Origin: CAZQYC01 sp043746555
Lineage (GTDB): Bacteria; Pseudomonadota; Gammaproteobacteria; Steroidobacterales; Steroidobacteraceae
Assembly (NCBI GenBank): GCA_043746555.1
Contig: JAYTQU010000144.1
Span: 1 to 17,131 of the forward strand
Direction of reading: 5' to 3'
DNA: 17,131 nt
Shown here: positions 1-4,696 of the stretch, piece after piece
Layout of the letters: each line of letters starts with the position of its first letter
How positions within the stretch are numbered: the stretch's first letter is position 1
Position numbers and translations under genes: made by a program
The notes under the pieces: model-generated
Told to the model about the DNA's origin: nothing
Database searches by the model: none
Seen by the model: the letters and a program-made list of their open reading frames with translations, nothing else

Positions 1-101
1 ACCAGAGACGAAATGGGGAGGCTCCCCGTTTCCGATACCAACATTGCAACGCACCGCCGAGCTGACATACCCTGCTCTTGATTGATGTCAACAGCGCGCA
101 T
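1..101 (-). CDS. Partial cassette gene, unknown protein (N-terminus only)
   Basis: A minus-strand frame opens with ATG at 101-99 and stays open to the left edge, giving about 33 residues beginning MRAVDINQEQGMSARRC. The start lies about 24 bases inside the fifth cassette, just downstream of the attC core at 119-125, which is where cassette genes usually begin. I do not recognise the protein, and an internal ATG at codon 12 is an alternative start. The frame is short, so the call rests mainly on its position; the true gene could use another frame. Confidence 0.4.
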   Translation of the reverse strand, partial: MRAVDINQEQGMSARRCVAMLVSETGSLPISSL

Positions 102-118
102 TGGTTTTAATTTCTTAT

Positions 119-184
119 GCCGAACGCTACAGCTAATGCGCCGCGTGTCTTACACGCGGTCGTGCATTGAGCTGTTTGTTATAC
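119..184 (-). other. attC recombination site (cassette 4)
   Basis: On the minus strand the site runs from GTATAAC (184-178) to GTTCGGC (125-119), 66 bases. The arms CAGCTCAATGC and GCATTAGCTG pair with one unpaired C, the extrahelical base typical of attC. The inner stem CCGCGTGT/ACACGCGG closes on a 3-base loop. The GTATAAC core is the exact reverse complement of the GTTATAC that opens the same cassette at 807-801. The 3' core departs from GTTRRRY at its fourth base. Confidence 0.9.
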
Positions 185-797
185 CCAATTCTTTTAGAAG
201 TTGCTCGGGGCCAGGTGACGGCAAGCGCTTGTCAACGTGTGGCAGATACCGAGAGGAATCCGCGCCCCAGTCAAAGTAGAGCCCAGTGCCGGATTCCTTA
301 AGAGTTGCTGCTACGTCCGGAGTAACCTCCAACGCTTGAGAGAACAAAAGCTTTGGCTTGTTATCGCCGAGAAGGCGAGCATAGACGTCAAGCCGATAAT
401 GACCCGCCGAAAACTGAAACGAAGTGGCGTCTTTCGGAGTTAGAAAGTGATGATTAGCTGTAACGCCACTCTCACCTACGAATAGACCGCTGCCACGAAC
501 CAGTTTTTCTTCTCCGTAAACCCAGATATTGAACGTTTGATGAGTTTCGTTGCGCGCGAGTGAGACGTGCATGCTTTCGATAATGCGACCGCGTTTGGAC
601 GTGGCGAAAAGCAAAGTGCGCAGAAAGACCTTGGGAGGAGGAGCGCTTTCACGAGCGCGCGGCGCGTCCGGCCCAAAATAGATGACGGTGGGCTGCGTCA
701 TCTTTACGGTACCGCGACGAAATAGCGAAAGCCACGCTGTTGTTGCTGAGACAGCGAGCGCGAGTGCGGAAACCGTGAATGTTACTGGATCTGCCAT
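150..797 (-). CDS. Cassette 4 protein: membrane-anchored, unknown function
   Basis: A 215-residue protein that I cannot assign to a named family. Residues about 5-25 (VTFTVSALALAVSATTAWLS) form one hydrophobic segment followed by the basic stretch FRRG, suggesting an N-terminal anchor. The rest alternates short hydrophobic and polar stretches (for example HQTFNIWVYGEEKLV and HYRLDVYARLL), consistent with a beta-rich soluble domain. ATG lies only about 10 bases inside the cassette core, leaving no room for a ribosome binding site within the cassette. The last eight or so residues (NSSMHDRV) are encoded by attC4 itself, and the stop codon sits at the tip of the attC4 hairpin. Cassette position and length support a genuine gene. 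Confidence 0.75.
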   Translation of the reverse strand: MADPVTFTVSALALAVSATTAWLSLFRRGTVKMTQPTVIYFGPDAPRARESAPPPKVFLRTLLFATSKRGRIIESMHVSLARNETHQTFNIWVYGEEKLVRGSGLFVGESGVTANHHFLTPKDATSFQFSAGHYRLDVYARLLGDNKPKLLFSQALEVTPDVAATLKESGTGLYFDWGADSSRYLPHVDKRLPSPGPEQLLKELGITNSSMHDRV

Positions 798-800
798 TGG

Positions 801-890
801 GTATAACGCGATTCATAAACCGCTGGCAAGGCGCGTAGCGATTTGCCAGTCGGATGAGCGGAGCGAATGGATTTGATGAATTTGTTAGTC
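801..890 (-). other. attC recombination site (cassette 3)
   Basis: On the minus strand the site runs from GACTAAC (890-884) to GTTATAC (807-801), 90 bases. ATTCAT pairs with ATGAAT, followed by an unpaired C and an AAA/TTT continuation. The inner arms CTGGCAA and TTGCCAG pair perfectly over 7 bp. GACTAAC is the exact reverse complement of the GTTAGTC that opens this cassette at 1330-1324. Confidence 0.9.
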
Positions 891-1002
891 ATCTTTCTTT
901 TCGGTGAGTCGAGATGAGTCGACTTCGCAGACTCTTGCGCTGCAATCTACCCAAACGCAGCTCTCGCTGTTGCGAATGGAGTCAGGGGGAAAGTACTTGT
1001 TT
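891..1002. other. Non-coding tail of cassette 3
   Basis: 112 bases between the stop codon of the cassette 3 gene and attC3. No frame worth calling. The stretch GTCGAGATGAGTCGAC at 907-922 contains a small inverted repeat, GTCGA/TCGAC, around a few bases; its role is unknown. Confidence 0.4.
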
Positions 1003-1320
1003 CTAGCGTAAAGACTTGCACGTGTGCAAGCAAAACCATAATCGCCCTTGTTTACCATACACGGTGACTGGGCGGAGAAATCGAATCGGCATTGGCTGAC
1101 AGAAAATTGAATTGCTCAAGTGTGGTACACACGCCTTCCTTAGTGCCGAGTGCATTCTCGCAGCAAGAGTGGCCGGCGCATACTCAAAGAAAACCTCCGG
1201 CTCCTCATCCACTATCAGCGGCTCCTCCAATACGGCCTCTGTACTCTGCTGCTGAGCATAAGACGCGCTTGGGTACGCAATGAAAAGGAACGGCAATAAC
1301 CAGCAAGCATGCTTATTCAT
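1003..1320 (-). CDS. Cassette 3 protein: small exported protein, unknown function
   Basis: A 105-residue protein starting MNKHACWLLPFLFIAYPSA, a clear Sec-type signal peptide with probable cleavage after ASYA (residue about 22). The mature part begins QQQ, has an acidic stretch (EEPLIVDEEPEVFFEY), then a basic cysteine-bearing C-terminal half with four cysteines (KACVPHLSNSIFC, WFCLHTC). These could form disulfides in the periplasm. The frame stays open upstream to a TTG inside attC2, but that extension would destroy the signal peptide, so ATG 1320 was chosen. ATG lies only 3 bases after the 7-base cassette core, with no ribosome binding site in the cassette. Family not recognised. Confidence 0.7.
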   Translation of the reverse strand: MNKHACWLLPFLFIAYPSASYAQQQSTEAVLEEPLIVDEEPEVFFEYAPATLAARMHSALRKACVPHLSNSIFCQPMPIRFLRPVTVYGKQGRLWFCLHTCKSLR

Positions 1321-1323
1321 GAT

Positions 1324-1414
1324 GACTAACGCCGCACATAAAGCGACGCACAAGCGCGCAGCGATTGTGCGGTCGAGTGAGTGAAACGAACGGCTTTCAT
1401 GTGCTTGTTATAAC
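1324..1414 (-). other. attC recombination site (cassette 2)
   Basis: On the minus strand the site runs from GTTATAAC (1414-1407) to GTTAGTC (1330-1324), 91 bases. GCACATGAAAGC pairs with GCTTTATGTGC, leaving one unpaired G. An inner stem pairs CGCACAA with TTGTGCG. The 5' core is the reverse complement of the core opening the cassette at 1784. The 3' core GTTAGTC deviates from GTTRRRY at one base. Confidence 0.9.
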
Positions 1415-1418
1415 TTGC

Positions 1419-1754
1419 CTAATTGTGCAGATTGATTAGCATAAAACTGATTTGTCCTGATTGAGAGTTGTCGTAATAAATGCTGACTTTACTCCCGCTA
1501 GTAAATGCGGTTAGTAGCATGGCGTAAATAGCCTTTGCGTTTGAAGTCATTTCTGTTTGGCTTGCATCCCATTGGTATTGATATAGCTTCCCGTCGCTTG
1601 CCACTAAGAAAATTGATTTCTCAGGGGGCGAGGGATAAACGACATTGACACCCAAGCCGGGACCCCATGGATTGTTGTCCGACCAGACCATCGCAGCGTT
1701 GGCGGTCGCGCTAAAGATGGTCAGTAAGAAAAGGAAAGCTTTGATTGTCTTCAT
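1419..1754 (-). CDS. Cassette 2 protein: small exported protein, unknown function
   Basis: A 111-residue protein with an N-terminal signal peptide (MKTIKAFLFLLTIFSATANA, cleavage after about residue 20). The start at 1754 is preceded by a good Shine-Dalgarno (CAGGAG, 7 bases from ATG); an upstream extension to 1859 would run through attC1 and was rejected. The C-terminal half (AKAIYAMLLTAFTSG, then SKVSIYYDN) resembles a pattern seen in small exported proteins in which a helix leads into a beta strand. That likeness is from memory and gives no function. No cysteines are visible in the mature part. The stop codon lies 5 bases before attC2, so the gene fills its cassette. Base composition looks AT-richer than the chromosomal genes to the right, by eye. 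Confidence 0.8.
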   Translation of the reverse strand: MKTIKAFLFLLTIFSATANAAMVWSDNNPWGPGLGVNVVYPSPPEKSIFLVASDGKLYQYQWDASQTEMTSNAKAIYAMLLTAFTSGSKVSIYYDNSQSGQISFMLINLHN

Positions 1755-1776
1755 TTTTGGCTCCTGCTCAATAAAA

Positions 1777-1841
1777 GTTATAACGCCTCGCTTCAAGCGC
1801 GCGTTGCTTTGAACGCGTCGTCTTGAAAGCGATTGTTGGGC
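1777..1841 (-). other. attC recombination site (cassette 1)
   Basis: On the minus strand the site runs from GCCCAAC (1841-1835) to GTTATAAC (1784-1777), 65 bases. CGCTTTCAAG pairs with CTTGAAGCG leaving one unpaired T, and an inner GCGTT/AACGC stem follows. The 5' core matches the consensus RYYYAAC exactly and is the reverse complement of GTTGGGC at 2211-2205. Confidence 0.92.
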
Positions 1842-1954
1842 TCTTGAACAGAAAGGCAACGCGAGCTTTCAGGCTGCATGCTGACTCCGATTACTCTTAA
1901 TTCTGAAACCACTCCGACGCCCTTTACCAATAAATGGGATTGCCACGCATCTTT

Positions 1955-2173
1955 TCATCTCGCCGGACAGGACTGTGCGCATAGTTTTAAAGCATTTGTA
2001 CACTGGTGCTGAGCTTGGATGGGAAAGAGCGTGAACTTGCCGAGACAATCTGAGTAATTTTTTGAGCACGCTTGTCCGCAGGATGCTTCTACCTTGCTTA
2101 AATCAATCTTCGAGGTACTTGCACAACCGGCGATGGCGATCAGTGAAATACCGACAACAACTACGTATCTCAT
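1955..2173 (-). CDS. Cassette 1 protein: small cysteine-rich lipoprotein
   Basis: A 72-residue predicted lipoprotein. The signal sequence MRYVVVVGISLIAIAGC ends in a lipobox (IAGC), so the cysteine at residue 17 would be lipidated. The mature part has six more cysteines in mirror order: C-x3-C-x6-C, a 14-residue gap, then C-x6-C-x3-C. This suggests two helices clamped by disulfides, as in CX3C helical hairpins. ATG 2173 was chosen over ATG 2179 because GGAG lies 8 bases before the former and only 2 before the latter. It is the first cassette after the former attI, normally the best-expressed position. Function unknown. Confidence 0.8.
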   Translation of the reverse strand: MRYVVVVGISLIAIAGCASTSKIDLSKVEASCGQACSKNYSDCLGKFTLFPIQAQHQCTNALKLCAQSCPAR

Positions 2174-2204
2174 TACCATTTCTCCGTGGTTCAGACTTTT
2201 TGGT

Positions 2205-2211
2205 GCCCAAC
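2205..2211 (-). other. Cassette-entry core site (remnant of attI)
   Basis: GTTGGGC on the minus strand (2211-2205) fits GTTRRRY exactly and is the exact complement of the attC1 5' core, marking the start of cassette 1. It lies where attI should join the first cassette. Only 8 bases separate it from the palindrome that appears to end the IS91 element, so most of attI is gone. Confidence 0.8.
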
Positions 2212-2219
2212 GAATAGTG

Positions 2220-2253
2220 GTTTATCTGTCGTGAGTCTGCACGACAGATAAAC
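2220..2253. repeat. Perfect 14-bp palindrome, probable IS91 terminus
   Basis: GTTTATCTGTCGTG (2220-2233), a 6-base spacer, and CACGACAGATAAAC (2240-2253) form a perfect hairpin. It lies about 260 bp beyond the 3' end of the IS91-type transposase gene and directly beside the first cassette core. IS91-family elements carry a hairpin at the origin end downstream of the transposase, so this is probably the oriIS-proximal end. The exact end of the element is inferred. Confidence 0.6.
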
Positions 2254-2513
2254 TCTGTTGAACTGAACCGCGTGTGATGGCGGTGATGATTATGGGGATT
2301 GAATCGTGACGAGCACGGTGAGCGACCGGACTAGGATGCACTGAGTCGGGTGCGTCGATGTGACTGCACTGCATAAGGTGGCTCGATGCATGACAATTTG
2401 AAAGATCGAAGGATGGCACAGTCGGTTGCAGGACTCCATTGGCAGTGAGCGGGCGCAGCGTTGCGTGGCCTGCATTGACCAGTGTGGTAACTGAAGTAAT
2501 AAAGCGTGAGTCG
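2254..2513. other. Non-coding 3' region of the IS91-like element
   Basis: No convincing gene in this stretch. Short frames on the minus strand lack ribosome binding sites and have unnatural composition. GTTC tetramers, the known target of several IS91 relatives, occur on the minus strand at 2268-2265 and 2263-2260, close to the palindrome, but this is weak evidence for the exact element end. Confidence 0.4.
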
Positions 2514-3287
2514 TCATGATGGAGTCGGCGGTCCGGTCGCTCGCAAGTCCGGCAAACGTGTTGGCCTGGGAAGATGGCGGATAACGATCAGGCTGCCTTC
2601 CTTGCAGTGTCGGCAGAGAGTGGCATCGTGCCCGGTGACGCGAAGTAAGAATGCGTCAGCCGATTCGGCAGCGCGCACGATGGGCGCGGGTGCATTGAGC
2701 GCCGCGCGACATGCCGCAAGCTTAGTGGCTTTGTTGCGATTGGCGGTGAGGCCATAGTGACGGATGCGCTTAAAGCCTTGTGGTAACACATGCAATAGGA
2801 AGCGGCGTAAAAACTCCTCGGACGATAAGCGCAGTACCTTTTTCTCGTGAGTCGCGCTGCCGTGCGGCGGTCGATAGCGAAAGCGAACCTCTGTATCGTC
2901 TACGCTGATCAAGCGCTCATTGCTGATCGCGACGCGATGCGTGTAGCGCGCGAGATACTCAAGCACCTGTTCCGGTCCAGCGAGCGGTGGCTTTAAGTAC
3001 ACGACCCACGATGGCTTGCGTAACGCGGCAATAAAAGCGTTCCACTGTGCATCCGTTTGCCACTTGGCGGTAAGCGTCAGGGCGTGCTGCGTGCGTAGCG
3101 ACGTTAGCGCATCCAGATACTTCGCCTTGAACACACGCGAGAGCGCTTGCACCGGAAACAGGAACCCTGGCTTCGCACTCTTCCACTGTCCGGTCTGTTG
3201 CAGTGCTCCACCCGTGACGAGTCCATGCACGTGTGGATGCTGCGTCAGCGTTTGCGACCAAGTGTGCAAGACCAACGTAAAGCCCAT
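2514..3287 (-). pseudogene. IS91-family Y2/HUH transposase, N-terminally truncated
   Basis: 257 residues of an enzyme that is normally about 400. Visible motifs are the HUH metal-binding motif in HPHVHGLVTGG (residues about 18-28), the paired catalytic tyrosines in YLARYTHRVA (Y-x3-Y), and a C-terminal CRHCKEG segment. The N-terminal zinc-finger domain of the family is missing. Homology continues a few codons above the first ATG (LGGE) until a TAG, and just beyond that the sequence becomes integrase. The catalytic motifs are intact, but the absence of the N-terminal domain and of a proper start makes an active product unlikely. On the opposite strand a long frame runs into the integrase remnant; its first 95 codons are an antisense shadow. 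Confidence 0.88.
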
Positions 3288-3864
3288 CTCACCGCCGAGC
3301 TATCTGCGATTTAATCAGCAGCAAGCGCCTGAATGCTTACATGCGGATCATGTGGCGGCCTATCTCAACTATTTAGCGTTGTCGCGAGAGGTATCGCCCA
3401 GTACGCAAAACCAGGCGCTCAATGCCTTGGTGTTTTTGTACGCGCATGTGCTAGGAAAGCCACTCGGCGAGATGTCAGGGTTGGTAGCCGCAAAGAAACC
3501 GCGCCGACTTCCTTCTGTGCTGACACGCGATGAAGTCAAAGTCGTGCTCAGTCATGTTGCCAACGATACTTTCGCGTTGATGATTCAATTGATGTACGGC
3601 ACCGGTATGCGCCTGATGGAATGTATGCGGTTGCGTGTGATGGAGATCGATTTCGGCTATTCGCAAATTATCATCCGCGACGGCAAAGGTGCGAAGGATC
3701 GTGTGGTTCCACTGCCCGAAAAAATCCGCACACTGCTGCAAGCACAGATATCGAAAGCATTGGCATTGCATAAAGAGGATCTCTCACAAGGATTCGGCGA
3801 AGTGTTTATGCCGCAGGCGTTGACACGTAAATATCCCAACGCCAGTCGCGAGTCTCGCTGGGCT

Positions 3865-3912
3865 GCTTCTGCGCATCCATGCGCTCGCACCATTCGTACA
3901 TCCTGTACATCA
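3865..3912 (+). repeat. Double-hairpin insertion, copy A (in frame in intI)
   Basis: 48 bp inserted between codons that are adjacent or one apart in other integron integrases (RWA and QYVFPS). It adds ASAHPCARTIRTSCTS without breaking the frame. It contains the near-palindrome GCGCATCCATGCGC (centre CC), a spacer with CCATTCG, and the hairpin GTACA-TCC-TGTAC. It is closely related in layout to copies at 4116-4168 and 11491-11541. Confidence 0.75.
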
Positions 3913-4115
3913 CAGTATGTTTTCCCATCGGGAAAATTATCGGCCGACCCGCGTTCGAAAATCATTCGCCGTCATCACCTGCATGAAAGTAGTGCTCAAA
4001 AAGCGGTGCGGCGTGCAGCGATTGCTTCAGGCATTAACAAGCGCATCAGTAGTCACATAGAAGGCACAGCTTCGCGACGCATCTACTCGAAGCAGGTTAC
4101 GACATCCGCACGGTG

Positions 4116-4168
4116 GCGGCTCTCACGCATCCATGCGTTCCGCCGCATTCGCACTTCCGTGTGCAGCA
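4116..4168 (+). repeat. Double-hairpin insertion, copy B (frameshifting in intI)
   Basis: 53 bp between the codons for RTV and QELLGH, which are adjacent in integron integrases. It contains ACGCATCCATGCGT, a spacer with GCATTCG, and GCAC-TTCC-GTGTGC. It shares the order hairpin, (C/G)CATTC spacer, hairpin with copy A, and both end just before a CAG codon (...CA-CAG). Confidence 0.75.
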
Positions 4169-4270
4169 CAGGAATTGTTAGGGCATGCAGATGTTTCGAC
4201 AACGATGATCTACACGCATGTCCTCAATCGCGGTGGCAAGGGTGTGGTCAGCCCATTGGACCTGTGCTGA

Positions 4271-4457
4271 CCAACAAATAGCTAAACCGTGGGGCCGCTC
4301 GTACAACATCAATGTGCCCGCGGCATTCGCACACCAGGTGCATCAAAGTCCGCTGGGTGGGATGATTTAGAGGCAGCGGCCCATATCAACGCCCGTGAGC
4401 GAGCATGCTGAGCGATCGTAAACGATAAGACGAGATGCGATATTTTGAAACGGCATG
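4271..4457. other. Gap between intI remnant and DUF2283 gene
   Basis: About 187 bases with no frame that I can support and no strong terminator. It is presumably the original chromosomal flank on the integrase side of the integron. Confidence 0.4.
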
Positions 4458-4655
4458 CTACGCAGCAACTTGTTCGTACGAGAACCGAGGTGCGTCAGCG
4501 CGCTCCGACGCATGCTCAATCGTGATTGAGCGAATATTGCCCTGGGCATCGAGATCGAGAAGCGTGTTCTCGTCCAGATCACGAGTCTCGGCAACAGGCG
4601 CATCGCGGAATTCGATTAGCAACGTGTCGGTGTCTGCAAAGTAACGAATCTTCAT
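4458..4655 (-). CDS. DUF2283 family protein
   Basis: 65 residues beginning MKIRYFADTDTLLIEFRDAP, the characteristic opening of DUF2283 proteins, followed by ETRDLDENTLLDLDAQGNI and a basic/polar tail. Length fits the family, whose members are small, soluble and of unknown function; some occur in toxin-antitoxin-like settings. Here it follows the ABC exporter gene by about 40 bases on the same strand, so co-transcription is possible. No partner toxin lies downstream; the next element is the integron remnant on the other strand. Confidence 0.85.
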   Translation of the reverse strand: MKIRYFADTDTLLIEFRDAPVAETRDLDENTLLDLDAQGNIRSITIEHASERADAPRFSYEQVAA

Positions 4656-4696
4656 GGTACGAACCTTCGGTCAACAAAAGCGTGGTGGACAATCGT

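Larger units (their letters stand above)
1..2211 (-). mobile_element. Integron gene-cassette array (four complete cassettes, one partial)
   Basis: Cassettes are read on the minus strand, away from the integrase remnant, which is the standard integron layout. Predicted cut points (G|TT) fall at 2211, 1784, 1330, 807 and 125, giving cassettes of roughly 427, 454, 523 and 682 bp plus a partial one that leaves the window. The leading core of each complete cassette (GTTGGGC, GTTATAA, GTTAGTC, GTTATAC) is the exact reverse complement of the 5' core of that same cassette's attC (GCCCAAC, TTATAAC, GACTAAC, GTATAAC). This is expected because both halves come from one attC in the circular cassette, and it validates all four boundaries. 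No cassette gene is recognisable as antibiotic resistance. The attC sites differ in length and sequence, unlike the near-identical repeats of large superintegrons. Confidence 0.9.
2220..3300 (-). mobile_element. IS91-family element, truncated at its 5' end
   Basis: The element comprises a terminal palindrome (2220-2253), about 260 bp with no convincing gene (2254-2513), and a transposase gene on the minus strand. The transposase lacks its first third, and the sequence switches to integron integrase at about 3300. The element therefore occupies the place of attI, the integrase promoter and the integrase N-terminus. IS91 elements move by rolling-circle transposition and make no target duplication; none is seen. 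The left boundary rests on the palindrome and is inferred; the right one comes from the change of protein homology. Confidence 0.7.
3301..4270 (+). pseudogene. intI: Integron integrase, inactivated
   Basis: A tyrosine recombinase of the IntI type. Diagnostic segments are SPSTQNQALNALVFLY, YGTGMRLMECMRLRV (catalytic Arg), RDGKGAKDRVVPLP, and the integron-specific YPNASRES...QYVFPSGKL...DPRSKIIRRHHLHE block. About 35 N-terminal codons are missing at the IS91 junction (first matching residues YLRF). At 4057-4070 the stretch that should encode TFRHS is one base short and altered, destroying the HxxR motif and shifting frame. The next segment (FATHLLEAGYDIRTV) reads in another frame. A 53-bp insertion at 4116-4168 shifts frame again before QELLGHADVSTTMIYTHVL, which includes the nucleophilic Tyr. 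A 48-bp in-frame insertion at 3865-3912 interrupts the integron-specific patch. The gene cannot make a working integrase. Confidence 0.93.

Noticed and set aside
1869..2069. A 66-codon minus-strand frame overlapping the cassette 1 gene
   Set aside because: It is a shifted reading of the lipoprotein gene; the lipoprotein has a lipobox, a Shine-Dalgarno and patterned cysteines.
1..2211. Regularly spaced repeats suggesting a CRISPR array
   Set aside because: The repeats are imperfect palindromes of 65-91 bases with integron core sites and genes between them, so they are attC sites.
2290..2517. Small minus-strand frames between the palindrome and the transposase as an IS91 passenger gene
   Set aside because: No ribosome binding site, no recognisable domain and biased composition; more likely the non-coding origin end of the element.
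3016..3300. An apparent 95-codon N-terminal extension of the integrase on the plus strand
   Set aside because: It is the antisense of the IS91 transposase gene; integrase homology begins only at YLRF near 3301.
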